DNA of 64,000 nt from Varroa destructor (taxonomy: Eukaryota; Arthropoda; Arachnida; Mesostigmata; Varroidae), in the NCBI RefSeq assembly GCF_002443255.2, contig NW_019211454.1, forward strand, positions 13,676,481 through 13,740,480, in the 5' to 3' direction. The notes beneath the pieces are model-generated. The model saw nothing but the letters and a program-made list of their open reading frames with translations, had not been told where the DNA came from and ran no database searches. Below, one piece after another: positions 24,956 through 39,468 of this stretch (position 1 is its first letter; each line of letters starts with the position of its first letter). The position numbers and the translations under genes are program-made.

Positions 24956-26641
24956 GACTATCAGATCTGAAAAATTGGGGTCCGTTTATCCTTGAAATAG
25001 CTAAATAATTCTAAAAAAGTAATGGGTTAGAGGTAGCGTTGTGGTAGTTTTATTGCAATGGAGGTGTCGGACGCTTGTCACAGAGGCATGGCACACAAGA
25101 TTCTACAGAGTCATAATATGTCTAACACACGCCAGGGGCATTACTGAAGCAATACGATCGAATCGCTAAAAGGGAATAACTTGAAAAAGGCAGTAGATTT
25201 AACTGAACAAGAACATTGCAAAAGCCGTCACAAGAAAACCGTAACAAGACAGTAAACGAACACGCAACGAGAAAATAAATGCGATACAAGGAGTGATAGA
25301 ACAACTACCGTTTGACCGGCGTCGATGGTGTACGCGAAAGGGATAGATAAATGTGTGAGTGACAGACTTGATTGGATTTCAAAACAAACGACGAGTTTTG
25401 TACGTATGTAGCTGATAACCACACGGCATATTGATTGAAACTACCTTTACCATATATATCCATGTATATCTTACTTCGGTCAAGCATGTAAACAATAAGC
25501 AGCTGTTGGCTTCGACGTGGGTAGGGTATTAAAGTTCCAGCCAGTAGCCCATACATTGTCAATTTGCGACCGACGAGTCCTTCACAATATAAATTTTTAG
25601 GCTAAATATTAAAATGTCGCCGTTTCTAATCTAAAGCTCGCTCTACGGGTTCTAACACACTTGCCAAGCAGATGGACCAGTTCCAAAATCTCATTTGAGA
25701 TACTGTTTCTCTTGTCTGCTCTTAAAATGCCTCAGTCTAGCTGTGGTAAGAGTGGTTTGCCAAATTTCGTGAAGGCAACTACTCTGGACAACAATCGTTC
25801 ACGGTTCCAGAACGAATAAAAGTTCCGCTCGAACCGAAGAGGAACTGCCGATCGATTTCAACTAATTGATTATTAATCAGGTGCACAATAGAAAAGGTAG
25901 AGAACGCCCTGTTGTTGCTATTCAGGGCTATGCCTAAACAGGACTAACAAGGCTAACAAAATGGACTCGCTTCATAAAGTCAGTTAGAAAAATATTTTCT
26001 GCATCCCGCCGCTACTAGTGATGAGAAGCGGATCTGCTACTTCGATCCCTAATGCAAAGCGTCACGGGCTGACCCAGGATAACCAATCAAATATATATAT
26101 ACGTGCGGCGTACACAGAAAAGAAGTTCTGTGTATTGTGTTAATAGTGAAATTTTGAACTTTCAAGATTTCGCAAAATGGCTAGTACAGAAAACTATCAA
26201 CGTTAACTGATGAGATCAACCACACGGCTTTAAAAATGTGATAAACTATCTTCTGATGCAGCCGAGAAGTTCTGTCTTTCTTATGCGGTTAGTTCGCCAG
26301 ACATATTTGGATCGGTGCAAAGTCGATAGGCTTGAAGACGATTTTCAGAAATTGAGGGAATGTGGGCCCCGACTGTATGAGATTGTTCGAGAACCGAGAA
26401 TTCTATTGCAGAAGGATTCGTAAGCTTTTTGATAAAAGAAAAAGACGACAGATCTCAGCGGCAATAACATCGACTGCGAGGTCTTGACACCGTTTTAGAA
26501 AATGAATGACGTTGGTCAAAAGGTACAAGGGTTTGTTTACACACCTACACGGCTTATAGCCTATTCAACCAATATCTCCATCTTTAAAATCGTTTAAGAC
26601 CAACGTAGTCGTAAAATGTAATGGGAAAGGCGAAATGAGCA

Positions 26642-26642
26642 C

Positions 26643-26689
<47 letters not shown>
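26642..26689. repeat. (TA)n microsatellite
   Basis: About 48 bp of alternating TA with two C interruptions, followed by a T run. Confidence 0.95.
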
Positions 26690-26691
<2 letters not shown>

Positions 26692-26820
26692 TTTTAGCGG
26701 CGACAAACAACTAAAATCACCTGTATTTTGCGACTTTAAGAAAAAATGACATTTGTAGGCCCTATTAAAGTATTACCAGCCTGCCTATGTAGAACTATTA
26801 ACGCTGTAAAAGACCTATAG

Positions 26821-26840
26821 ACACACACACACACACACAC
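26821..26840. repeat. (AC)10 microsatellite
   Basis: Ten perfect AC units. Confidence 0.95.
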
Positions 26841-29800
26841 AGTCGGTCGTATGGTGTTCGACTAATCTAAATATATAGGTTAGCAGAAAATCGAAAACGA
26901 GGTCCTTTTGTAGGAATAAGCTTTGGATAATAAATATGGTCGACGGCATAATGTAATGTCCTGTCTGCAGCATTTAACCCTCGTAGTTATTACAATATCC
27001 AGATCAACATTTGATCGAATTTATGAAGATGATATTTCCCTATAAACAACTAACAAAATATAGATAATAATAATATAGCCTAATGTTAGAAATTTCGGAT
27101 AATTAAATATCTCGAATATAATCTATACATTAATTATTATACATGCTTAAAGCTAGGGGTTTAAGCCATGCAAATATTTCGATATAAGTATACAGATTGG
27201 AACAAAAATTACCTGGCATTTCAAAAAAAAGATGACAGGTTGAAAGTGTCTATCTGCATATATTTCAAAGCAGAAAGAAGGTAAAACGAAGTAAGTTGTC
27301 TTTTATATATGTATATACTAGCGGATGAAATAAGGCTATTTTATTATATCAAGGTTCTACCTTAAGTTACATTATGGGAAATTTATTAGCTCTAAGCAGT
27401 TTTGAAAAGAAAAACATGTGTTTTTATGATAGCACTTTTTGTTATATCACGACGTCGTTTACAGTATAGCGTACAATAAAGATCACATACATTCATTGCT
27501 GGGAAACAGTGTCTACAGGCCAATATAGCTACGTTATCACCTGGCAATGTTACATAAAAGAGAATGACCTATTTTTTTTTCTTTGTTTTCATGATACATC
27601 ACGGCTTAATTTGAAAATGCGCGCGCGAAATCGTCATACGATTATTGGAGATCATGATGGAGCGTGAAGCAGTTCGCCGCAGTAATGAAACTCATCGAAA
27701 GTATCTGCTAACTAATGTCGAAGAGTGTCTCGTGGTATACAGTACGACATGCGCGGTGACACGAAACAAATAGATCTGGGGTATGTGGCAGTTTACGCTG
27801 TTGCGACTTCAAGGACAGCTTTGATAAAGCTTCAAGGGTGGAAGAGATGCTCACTTACTCCGGGGCTGTCTAGGCCATGCATAATTGTATCGTATAGAAG
27901 CTAAGTCAATCTGTGAAGTAACGAGAATTCACACGGAACTTGATGATGTCCATGAAAACTATATCTAGAAGTGCTTTTCTTCGCTGCTGTTCTATTAATT
28001 GTCTTTCAAGTCAACCGAGTCCGCGTGCAAAATGCAGTGCTATAAATTGAAATAAAAAATGAATCAATTGCGTTTGAAGTTACTGACAATTTATAAAAGA
28101 AATAATAATTGTTCGAGATCGGCGAGTGACAACGGTGCCGAAACTGGAAATTGAAAAAAACGCCGTAAACTTTGAACTTCCTATTAATTCCCCGTTTCGT
28201 TGTTTTGATGTGAATGGCTATTATACGCATGCAGTACAGAACTATCGCACTTGTTCTCACTTCAGACTATCAGAAGTTATAGAATAACTTGCAAGTTCGA
28301 GCCGTTTGCCGTGTGGACAGGGGCAGCTTTCAACGGACACCTCCCTTTCTATCTTCAGTCAGGACCAAAAAAAACATAGCTTGTCAGTGGACCGAATTGC
28401 GTTTCGACACGCTTATAATGTACGTTACTCAACAAGATTCACAGAAGTTGCAATTAAATGCGCTTCTTTGCTTCATGAAAATGTCTAAAAACCTATTTTT
28501 CTCTCATCTATCCTTGTTTTCTTTAGAATAATTTCATTAAACGTTTTAAAGATTGCAATTAGCAATCAGTTGTTGTGGCAATTCTGTTCATTGAAACCTG
28601 TAAATTGAAGGGTCTTCAGGGGTACTTCCATTATTTCCGAATATCATTCCCAAAATATCAAACGAAACTTGTTGAAGAAGAAATTCTAGCTCTCTTTAGC
28701 ATCCAGCTGCTTCTATAACGTGTTCGCCAAAACGGTGGGAAGCTCCAATAGGAATAAGGTACACTTATCGTATAAAACCATACTGACCCTCTAGAACGAA
28801 AATACATTGGATATAGCTGTTATAGGCACAAATTGCCGAATATTTTACCTATTGATTCTTGCAAGGCGCTTTACAATCGCCAAGTGTTCCTTATTCTAAT
28901 AACGTGGCGTTTCACCTATATTCAGTCAGGCCGCACGCGTTAAAAGCGGTCGCTGCTGGATGTGTCCTTCCAATACATAGTAAATCATAGTCGTTGTCAT
29001 TTTGGCTTGGGGGTGAATACATTTGGACCTCTCTACATGAGAATATTACCCGAACGAGAAATTAATAATTGGCTACAAATTGGAAGTCCTGTCGTGCATG
29101 GCGACGTTTACTTTGTAATACAAGTTTTTTCATGCAACCAAAAATGTTCTCCGAAGAGGCTATGGTCCGTAATAAACAGGTTAAAAATTTTTGTTAATAT
29201 GTTATCTATCAATATGCGAGCGCAATCAAAGTAAATACGTACGTACTTACGCAAAAGCACATATAATGAATGCTAGCAGTATGATTTACTTGATTAGCTC
29301 TTCCACAGAAAGCTTCGCTGCACTTCCAATGCCATTGTAGTAACTGTATTTGCAAGGAAGGTACGTCAAACCTGGATTATTCTACCTATTCCACGACATA
29401 CAAAAACCAAAACGGCTACCTCCACTGAAGGGGAACATCTAAAGACGTTATTCTTAAGCTCAATAAGCGATTGTTTTAAGTGAGACAAAACCTGCCGATC
29501 CTTTCACAGGAGGGCAGCTGTGCCCCTAGAACTATTCGCAGGCCCAAAAAACATATCAGCCAAGCCACTGGTCATTATGTTGTGAGAGTTATATCCATTA
29601 TGATCAGTGTAGTAAAGAGCTTTTATTGGCCACGCAATTGTTTTACAAAATCTAGAGCAGAAATAGAGATGATATTGAGTCAAAGGGAGCTCATGAAGCT
29701 AACTGTTTCATAGTATACTGTTATCTACGAGATCTAAGAGTCATGCTTCAAGACGACAAAATGCTGCAAGTCGAACTTGAGGTAGAGAACACAAAAAGGC

Positions 29801-32800
29801 CTAGAACAAATTACCGCTTTCCGTACAGATCTATTCGCTTACCTGTTGTCCTGTTTCTGTGGCTCTGCACAATCAATCCGTGACAGATATTTCATTGCTC
29901 GACAGATGTATCCCTATCTGCGAAGGTTCGAAGGCAACCCATTACGAGCGGCTCATCGGAAGATATCCGGGTTATCGGCTCGAAAGAGTCGAACCGCAGC
30001 TGAAGAGTTTACATTCTGTCTGCTGGTGCCTTCTGAAAATTCAAATTTGTGACACAAGCCTGAATACGAGCGATTTCCATGGTTATTATTACTATCGCGT
30101 ACAACAAGATCAAACAATATCGCTAGAATCAAATCTAGCGACAAGTAGCTGGCTAAGCGGAGATGCGACATGTTACATCCCCGATACGGTACCGTTAGCT
30201 GTGTACGTTGATCCATACGTAAACATGTTGAGCGACACATTGATGGTGATAAATGAAGAAAATCATATAAGCATGGACAAACAAAAATGCCTTGCATCTA
30301 TAACATATGCAAGTTTCGTAATGGCTCCTTGTAACGACCTAAGTTCAAAGAAAATTACATTAAGATGTTGCACATTTTTGAGGTCGTGATTGGAAGGGCA
30401 CGTATATGAATCTGATATTGTGTGCTGCGAGGCGCGGATTCATTCACGTTATTGGCTTTTGAACATTGCAGTTTCTGAACCCGTTAGACTGGCACCAAAG
30501 CCTGTGCAGCACTTGTCTATCTCGCTAAAAACTATGTCCTTAGTAAAGCAAAAAAGCCACGTTTTCCACAAAACCTATTTATCACTTGTGGTGAGGCTTT
30601 GTTGTATACTAACTAGTGTTAGTTATATAATTATATATCATTTAGACTGCGACATACTCTACAAATGACGCTGCAGTATTTTATGAGGCAAGATCATAAA
30701 CTGTACTTGGTCGCGCTTATGATATTGGTCGATAGTGGGACCTGTACTTCAACAGGTATACAAAAGTTGGCGCAATGTTCTTAAAGGTTAATGAGTACCC
30801 TGCAGTGATTCTAATCAGTAAAGGCCAGACAACGACCTCTCATGCGCGGATTATCTTTTCGTAGAAGCTTTTTGTATTTTACTATGAAATCAACGCCTTT
30901 CTCTTATCAACAGAACGGACACTATCCCAACGTGGCTAGAGCGGATAGCTAGAACCATCATTAAACTTCACAAACAGGTATTGAAATGGCATCTCTTTGG
31001 TGCTATATTTTTTTTTATTGCTTTATAACTGGACGATATGAATTTGATCTTTCGTTTAGCACGGAAAGACTGTTAGTCTTGCTAGTCTAGACGCGGTGGT
31101 TTTCGAGTCCTTGCGATAATCCGACCTCTGTATTTAGCAGTCTTCTATTGAAGTCCTTCTATTGAAGTCGCCGGCAACGACGCACGCGTTTTCGATGAGT
31201 CATCGCGTCTGTATAGTTTCAAAGATTGGGTTCATCCACCCTTAGGAAGTTTACAACTAGTTCAACTCATCAGTGGATAAGGAATCAATATTTCTCGCTC
31301 TAGCATATAGACGCCTTCAAATTGTATCTTCGCTCGAAAAGTTGCCTCCTACAGTCAATGCCGGCGGTGAAAAAATTGCTTATAAAGTTAATATTGAACA
31401 TATATTAGAGCATATATCATTAGGTGCATGCCGCGATCGAATAGAGTGATTCGACGAACTTAAGTAGTGTTTAACGTACACAGGGCACCCGTGAGCTGGC
31501 TGAGAAGAAACGAACGAAATAAGCAATATGATCATTTGTATTTGGTAAAATTCGAGGGAATGCGAACTTTTGTTTCACTTTTCCTGATCATTATATGGCC
31601 TATATTTTTTTTCCAAACACCGACGTTATGTACAAACAACTAGGCTTATAAATGATTTTCAAAACGCCAAAATACTGGCCCATACGTCACAACTTGAAGA
31701 TGTAGCTTATGAAAATATAGTGTTCGTCTGGTAACTATTGCCTAGTGAAGGTATTAAATTGAATTGTTGAACTATTAAGGTCTACGGTCATAACTTCTCT
31801 ATGATAATTTCACACTATTTGTCCGTCACGGATTTAACATTGATTTCAGATCACTCACAAGAGTTAGTCAGCACAAAAATTTCTGATCAACAGCTTTGAC
31901 GAAGGAACTAAAGACACAAGCATGCTAAATGTACAGGAAAATACGACCTCGAAGTTCAAGAAGTCCATTTACAATTCATAGAAGACAGGTAATCCGCCAT
32001 CGAAATGTTTGTACGTAGCCACGCTCAGCTCAACACCGACAAATTTTCGGAGTGCCTATAAACATTTATTCCATATGGCCATATAGTTTTTCGAAATGCG
32101 CTCTGAAGCCCTCAGTGCCACTATTTCGTTTGAAAAATTGCTATTCGGTGCGTCAGACGATTTCCGATTGCGCATCTCCCAGACGCATCTTCAATTAATT
32201 TCACAGCGACCGATTAAGTTTTCTGATTCCAAGTCTTTGCGGTTCTACAGTTCCATTTACGATAGGGTTCGTCCTTGAGAGAATTGATATTGCTTTCAGC
32301 GAATTCGTGAGGCGTACACAAAAAACCTTAACGACTACAGGCTAGGTATATTACTGTATGCAGTCCTCTTCATAAGATTATATTGTGTCGTTTTTTCAGT
32401 GGACGAAGGAACGTAAGTTATAATATTCGAGGCTTCTGTGCTAACCGTTATAGTACCACATTACTAAGACTTTCTCTAAACCAATCTTAAGTAAACGCCC
32501 GTTCAAATTAGCTTAAATTATGATTAAAGATACTTTCAAATGTCTACGAAAAGCGAACCATGTCAGCTGGTTTACTCTTTCCCAAAGGTGAGCCGTAAGT
32601 TAAAGTGCACAACTGGCCATCTCTACTGCTAAGGTTGAACTTGATTTCCCGTTAGCTTCCATGTACCGCGGAAATGCGAGCTCAAATGATTTGCATGTAC
32701 ACTTGACTAATTTGCTTGTAATCTTTATAACTAAGAAACGACATTAGATATTATAGACGTATAAATGACAGGACATTTTTTTACTTCAAAAGCTTCACTT

Positions 32801-33320
32801 CTTTTTGTACGGTTATCATTCAACTTTGTTCTTAGTTTATTTCTCATACGAGGTGCACGATGCACAAGCCGACATGAGGGTTGGTTTTCGTATCATCTGC
32901 CTGTCAGATAGCGTTTTTCCCATTAGGCGATAGACACGATCCGTCTCGGTCTGCAATGTTTTTAATGGAGTCTAGTATGAAACATGCTAAAAACGTCGAA
33001 TGTGCCCTTTCGAATAGATTTCACGTGAATTTGCCGGAATTTCGATTGGCCTGGTGCCTGAACGGAAGAAGCCACTCGCTTAATTATTCATATTGATGGA
33101 AAGAACAAACGAGCCAGCTACTTCTCGATTCTGGTTTTATACCTGTTTGTTTTTGCAGCTACTGCGACCCTCTTATTGCTTTGACAAACCGCAAACAATA
33201 AGACGAACTACCTTGCTTAACCTCAGTGTACGCTAGACGTTCTCAATATTCAAATGAATAATTCAAAGATCGAAATATGGGGGCGCCAATTTCGATGAAA
33301 CGAAAAATCAGTAGACTCAC

Positions 33321-33380
33321 CGAGAAAATCCAGATGCCCCAAATGCTCTGACACATGTAATTTCGGCACAGAAGGAGCCT
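33321..33380 (-). CDS. Candidate upstream microexon (60 nt)
   Basis: It is bounded by TTTGTACTTTTCAG and GTGAGTCTAC, both close to consensus. All three frames are open, so coding cannot be judged from the exon alone. In the frame that joins core exon 1 (one leading base, 19 codons, two trailing bases) it reads GSFCAEITCVRAFGASGFS. It could equally be a non-coding 5' UTR exon. Confidence 0.4.
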
Positions 33381-33629
33381 CTGAAAAGTACAAAACGATG
33401 ACATATTGGTTAGACGCTAGCGTACAATCAGGTTTATCTTGAGTTGCCTTCATTTGCGTAGACGTAAGGCCTTTCTATGAGTTGTTCTTAACGTCTAACG
33501 GTTTTATTGGTTACAGCTGTAAACAAACCGTTTATAGGAGTGACGCACAGGCAATCCGGGTGTTTTTGAGCAGCCAACAAAGGCAGTAAGGGGAACGTAC
33601 GAGCAAGTCGACCTTAGAACACTAAAAGT

Positions 33630-33690
33630 CGTTCGCCTTTGTTTCGACCTGAAAAGTATGAGCGGCACGTGAAGCCATCCACACCCGATG
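33630..33690 (+). repeat. Second SINE body fragment
   Basis: GGCACGTGAAGCC recurs at 33664-33676. The 15 bases before it (TGAAAAGTATGAGC) align with those before the copy at 33933 (TCGAAACATAGA). It is probably the tail of another, older copy of the same element lying 269 bp upstream. Confidence 0.4.
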
Positions 33691-33791
33691 TTCCCAGACA
33701 GTCTCCCTTACTGGTACTACTCGGGCCCAACGTTGCCTAGTTTCGATGATCGGACGAAAACAGGTGTATTCACCGTGGTATGGCCTATGGC

Positions 33792-33950
33792 CAGTCCCTG
33801 TGATAGCTTAGTGGGTAACGTATTTGCCTGCTAATCTGGGATATGTTGGTCTAGATTCGAACTGGGCATAGATACACATTGTTTCGCGCTGACAGTCAGT
33901 CGCCTGATGCAATGGTAAACTCGAAACATAGAGGCACGTGAAGCCCGAGC
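33792..33950 (+). repeat. tRNA-derived SINE copy
   Basis: A perfect RNA polymerase III A box (TAGCTTAGTGG, 33804-33814) is followed 40 bp later by a degenerate B box (GATTCGAACT, 33854-33863). Between them is CTGCTAA (33828-33834), the anticodon loop of a seryl GCT tRNA. A non-tRNA body follows: CTGGGCATA, then TTTCGCGCTG, then CAGTCAGTCGCCTG, and finally GGCACGTGAAGCC at 33933-33945. The stems are too damaged for a working tRNA. Confidence 0.6.
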
Positions 33951-36900
33951 CGATTAACTTAATGGGAAGTTTCGGTAGATCTAAAAGTCTCTTACCGTGC
34001 TTATCCAATGCATCTGCCTTGTTCAAGGTAGACACGCTCAAGGACCATGTACCTACAAATAGAATAGGTATTAGCCGTCTCGGTGGTAGAACCGTCCGCT
34101 ATCATCACACATTCACTTGCAACCGCAGATGATGACTTCAACATTTTTGTCCAAAAACATCTAAGAAATTGCTATTATCTAATTTTGGAAACTGGTTTAT
34201 TACTCTTATCCAGTCTCTAGAAGGCCGTATCTTCCATCACTTTTTCCACTTAAAACCTGTCTTTGTTGTCCCAGCGCAACTCAGGAACCTTTCTTAGGCA
34301 CACTTCGCCTTGTCCACAGTCTAGAACGACACTGAGGGCACTATAATCTCTGAAGTGATACAATGCTTTGGTAAGACTGGGCGATACTATTAGGTTTTCT
34401 GCGACGGCTTTTCCTGGGTGACCTTGTCTCGTAAGAGAGGCTTGTCTAACCGTCCGCTTCCTATGGGGATACTTCTACGGCATCGTCCATCTCTTTTGAT
34501 ATGATAGGCAACTACCTTGTATATCATCTTGTGTAAACGAAAGGCAAATAGGCTTTTACATGAGGGAGGAAAAAACGGGCAAGGCTTTCGGTAAGTGGAC
34601 GTTATTAAATTAAGCATTGCTCCTTGGGAACGAAGATGCCTTAGGAAATGTTTTCTGTCTAGCTTAAAAAGAAAATAGCCACAATGATCTCTATGCAGTT
34701 TTTCATTACTTTCTATTTTCCCCACATCGTGTGAAGCCTTTATTACCAACAAAGGACTTTATCTCGAAAGATGATGCCGGCGACAAGTAATAGATTTTTT
34801 GTACACGACATAGATTTTATTCCCGATGCAACCTAATAAGAAAATTCAGCCCTGTGCCACAGGTTTCATTCAATGGCGTCACACCACATGCACCGTTCCA
34901 GTTTGCCCCTGTTTCTTAGTGCTGATAAACGTGCTATGTAGGAGAATATTAGGACAATACTCTGTGATACGACAAACAAATATGATTGGAGATTTCGCAA
35001 TGTTCTATATTATCTTTTAATGTGGACAGCTTTTAGAAATGAAGTCTTCTCGAACATTGAATTCTTACGGTCAGCAAGTTGTCTACGTTCCCTCAGTTAC
35101 CATTAATAATTATTGTAAGAAGTACTATAATGTATGGATACCTAAGAAACTTACACAGAAATCATCGGCAGTTATCGCGTCTTAACGTCTAGTATCATTA
35201 GTACTCGAATACTTTTTTGCCTTAATTCTCAGCAAACTATTTAACTGACGGTCGTTTGGTTGCTTCATTAAACTGAAACTTTAGTCAAAATGTATTGGCA
35301 CATTTCTCGTTCCAATGGAGCTCTGCTAAGTTGCTTAAAGCCAGTTATGTATAAAATCTTCTCCTACGACAATAAGAAATCTAAATACAGGCATCTATGC
35401 ATATTGATACGAAAATGTACAAAAACGGTTAGAAGCCATACGGATTGTAAGTTACAGAAGCGTACGAGCTGTGCCCTTTTCGAAACTAAACCCAATGAAA
35501 GTATCCGTCCCTAGATAAACTAAACTATAGATTTTGCATGATAATAACGTATATTTTTACCTCAATGGGCAACAGATCACCGAAGGAAATTGATGACACA
35601 TCGAAAGTAGCGTCACGGCCGCCTGAGATAATATTGCAACCATTTAGTATTTAAGCAGTGATTATGTATATTGGGTTGTATAAATGCATACTCGGATCAA
35701 ACAGGCATATTTTGCCACGTCTGGGCACTACCTTATACCTGAAAAGGACGTTAAACTGTTACAATAGGTAGGTGTAAATACATTTTTCGAGCGCTGCATC
35801 GTGCAGATGCGGAATAATAGAAACGTTATGAGATACAGCTCTAGTAAAAGCTTATATGGACTTCTTATGGATATATAAGAGCTTCCAGTTGACGCCATTT
35901 GCTTCCCATACGTAGGATTCTACATCTACAGTGCGTGGATGAAAGTCACAATTAATTTTCCTTCACATACGACAAATCTTATCGTAGATCTTATTTAAGG
36001 TAACGACAATTAGATGTTCCAAGGTACCCTGTTTTGTACAAGCTCACATTAACCGATACTTATGTTCACATAGGAAATATTTACAATAAGACATATAGAG
36101 GAACTGACAAATGAAGGGACGACCTTCTTATCCAGTCAACTGAGTAGTCTTACTCACCTCTAGGCACGTCCTAATTGACACTGCTGAATCAGCACTATGT
36201 CGCAGTTAGCCTCTTCTTAGCACAAATATGCGCTTAACACCATGATGACGGCCCTTTTACTCACAATCACGTCTCACACTGATCCCAATCAGAATCTGCT
36301 TAATAATACAATGGAGCCCGATCTGTACCAAATATGCGTCTGTTACTGCGGCCAGGCTCACATTCGGATCGAAGTCAGAACTTCCGAGATCGACCACCGT
36401 TAAGGTAGTCTTAGGCTGCTATTTACTCGGACGCTTAATTTTTCAACCGCTTACATAGGTCAACTACCCCGTCGTTAATCCTTGGACCAGTTATTAGATC
36501 ATGCTAAACGACGGCTTGCTTAAAGCCGAAATACTGCTTCTTAGCACAACTCTACTTCGATGGCAATCAACGTGTCTGGCATAAACCTACTTAAAGGCAA
36601 ACAAAAGATCATCGGATTTTTACGTTTGTTAGACTTTGCCTTTCTACACATTGAGCGTCCCTTATACAGAGAGCCCATGCACATGCATCCAATAGACGTC
36701 GTCAATGTTTCCGTTTGTTTTCTCTTCGTCCACGCCGCCTCCTTCCTTTCCGAAATAACACTTTCTCCTTGATAAGGTACTCTCTTAAAAGTTGTTTTTC
36801 TAACTCTTACTGCCGGGACCCACTGAGGCCACTCCCAGGCCAGCCGAATCACAGCGTATCATAACAGTTATAATGTTTATGCCACATTTTCTCAGCTTCT

Positions 36901-37478
36901 GCCGCTGCGGAGAGTAGTAAGTACAACTACCATATCATTGTCCGTCCGGATCAGTCAGGTTATAACAATTTACCATTCGAATACCTATACTGTCTTTGTT
37001 GTCCTGACCTGTAGATGATGCTAACGTTAAACTCGACGAGAAAGAAGGTTGAGGAGCAGGTTCAACAGAGCTATGCATCAACTAACCACCTGAATTATAA
37101 AGGCCAATGACGACCTGGTAAGAGCGAACTAACTCGAATCCTGTGAATGTCACTTGTGACGTCGATGGCGTCAAACGTTTTTATGCAGGCACAACAGAAA
37201 AGAACGAAGAGAAAAACGGCAAAAGAGTGAGACTGAGTCGTTTTGCTAAGCTCACAGTTACAACTCGCTCACTGTCCGGCACAAGCAACAACGCACGACC
37301 AGACGGAGAAGCGTTGGCAGCTGGTTATGGCTTCTGCAATGTATGCGGGGCTCACTAACGCGTCCATATTGCCACTGGGGCTGACCATTGGTGACCGCGG
37401 TTAGAGTGGACGACCAGAATAGACGTACGTTTTGGGGGGGGTTTCTATGGTGATGCCACCCGCCACGAGGGGGCTTAC

Positions 37479-37691
37479 AGCCTACGCGGCGGAGCTAGCA
37501 GTGCACGTCGTGCGGCTTGATCCCTGTAAGGACCCTGCTGGCCTAATGATGAGCCTACTACGGCGGCTGTCGTCATTTGAGCGTGTGGTATAGTTATAGA
37601 CTGGACGACGTCAACGGCAAGAGATAGTGGGACGGCCGTAGTCGGGTAATGTGATCCGGCAGACAGCGCTTTAACGATTTCGGGCGAGGGG
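37479..37691 (-). CDS. Candidate upstream exon, Ala/Pro/Ser-rich
   Basis: A very pyrimidine-rich tract (CTCTCCCGCTCCCCGTCTAG, then CGCCCTTTTCAG) leads into 70 open codons with GC-rich third positions. The exon ends either at a GTAAGC donor (leaving CT) or at the in-frame TAA contained in that donor. The product includes PTTAVPLSLAVDVVQSITIP and a basic end (RRALLAPPRR). It has no motif I recognise. The phase fits both the 39.5-kb candidate before it and the 33.35-kb microexon after it. Confidence 0.35.
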
Positions 37692-39234
37692 CTGAAAAGG
37701 GCGCTAGACGGGGAGCGGGAGAGCGTGTATATATATATATGTAAAAAGGGATAGGGAGGAACGGTCAATTTGGAGAGACTCTGATGAAGGCAGAAAGACG
37801 AAATGGATTCAGGTAGCTCTAAAGAAGTCTATACTGCCATCTTGTTTGTATGCAACAACAAACAGAGATAGCCATTTCTATTAGAGGTTTACTATCGACA
37901 TACTAGGTTCAAACAAGTTTTAGGTTGTGTTAGGATTAAGCCATAGGGAAATTGATTGACGCAAAAAGAAGCATAGCCTTCATATACTTTTACGTGCCAT
38001 ATGCAGCGAAAATTATCGGTCCCATTAAAAAGAAACTCCTATTTTATGTAACTAGTTAGAAGAGAGGTATACAGTTTAGGCATACTTACAATGCTTGATC
38101 AGGTATATCATTTGTAAGGTAATGATTAACATGGACTGATTGAGCTTCTAACGATGACTTCTAAGTATTTCTTCAATTAGGTCTGTTTCATTTGGCAACT
38201 ATAAAAAGTTAAAAAGCCGCTTTATCTATTATTCATATAGTCCATGAACTTGACAAATATTCAACCGGTAAGAAAGAAGAAGATTATCTAGAGAAATCTG
38301 TTTTTATGGTTTAGCATATTGAAGGCAGCAGCATTATTATTGTTTTCTTTTTATAAAGCTTGTTTTCGTCAGTTCCGTTTCCTTGTTTTTTGTGTCGCAA
38401 CTTGAATAACTGCAGCAAAAAACTGATGGTAAATATGAAGATTAAAGAGTACACCCGCGAGAATCAATGGTTCGACACGACTGAAATGTCCATTTAGTTC
38501 CGCACGCAGCTTCAAAACTTTTGTTTCTACTAGGCGAGCTACGGGTTCACATACCCATTCGTATGTGTTTGTCTTGAGAAATATCGATATTCTGTCCGGG
38601 CACAAGATGAGAGCAATTGAGCTGGTGAGACAGAGCTTTTTTTCCTGTTAAATATACTTAGGCACATCCTTATATTCACGCCAAGAACGCACAAAGCAAA
38701 AACACAAAAACTTGTCTCTATTTATCGGCCCATTCCGACCTAACACCATTCAAGGTAAAAACTATCCTAGGAATAAGTTCTTGGCAGAAGATTGGCAATG
38801 AGCGTTTGTCGGTAGAGATAAATAGGGCGAGCATACTTATAAATGTCCTTTCAAAATCAAATCTGGCTGCGGCCAGAGTGCGTATACCTGACACTCGTTC
38901 TGATCACTTTTTTGCTCGAAGATGCATCTTGATCTGGCGAAGCGTCCAACAAATATCAGATTGGTGGATGGACAAACGTGTGTGTGGCGCTCAGGATTTA
39001 TGCCTAGAGTATGGATACCTGAAAATGCGCCTATTTTGTGCTTGCTTTTGTTTATCTCAAATCTCGTATAACTGTAGGCTAACTGATGCAATTTTTATTT
39101 TACCAGCTATCATTGAAAATGGTAGCGCAAACACTGATTTTACATCTCGTTAATATTTATCAATTTAACATACGTTGACCTACCCAGAACAAACACATTA
39201 TACGACCGCAATAATACATATTTTAAATGATAAG

Positions 39235-39261
39235 CACAACAACAACAACAACAACAACAAT
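39235..39261. repeat. (CAA)9 microsatellite
   Basis: Perfect CAA/ACA triplet run in a non-coding stretch just downstream (minus sense) of the 39.5-kb candidate exon. Confidence 0.95.
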
Positions 39262-39468
39262 ACCGGCTAGAGCAATCCTACCCCCTTAACGGTTTCGACT
39301 ATGTCATTATTGAATAGCGTCGAACTCGAGCCGCGAACAGACATCTAAGCCCAGCTCCACACGGTCTTAGATATATTCTCATGCCTCCTGAACTCTCCTA
39401 CTCTTAACCTTTGATTCACTCGTTCTGCCGTTTGCATAGGATAATAGCAATAGTACGTACGAACTTAC

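Larger units (their letters stand above)
24909..33320 (-). other. Upstream non-coding stretch or intron
   Basis: 8.4 kb, AT-rich, with TA and AC microsatellites. The longest open frame of the window (29859-30389, plus strand) lies here but has no coding features. Confidence 0.5.

Noticed and set aside
29250..29350. Minus-strand mini-exon reading YYNGIGSAAKLSVEELI near a GTAAGTACG donor
   Set aside because: The frame stops before the strong donor, and the alternative donor GTAAAT is weak. There is no phase partner.
29859..30389. The longest open frame in the window (176 codons from GTG, plus strand)
   Set aside because: At this base composition one frame of such length is roughly expected in 64 kb. 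It starts with GTG, has no flanking splice sites, and the protein has no recognisable order.
33801..33870. Functional tRNA gene
   Set aside because: The A box and anticodon loop are tRNA-like, but the anticodon stem is mispaired and the acceptor stem is missing. It is better explained as a SINE head.
37143..37358. Plus-strand frame with coding-like codons (NVTCDVDG ... NVCGAH)
   Set aside because: No polypyrimidine acceptor upstream and no good donor. It could be chance in a GC-richer patch.
37692..37740. TATA-like run and TCAG initiator on the minus strand, resembling a promoter
   Set aside because: The same bases read better as a polypyrimidine tract and splice acceptor, and the TA run is an ordinary microsatellite.
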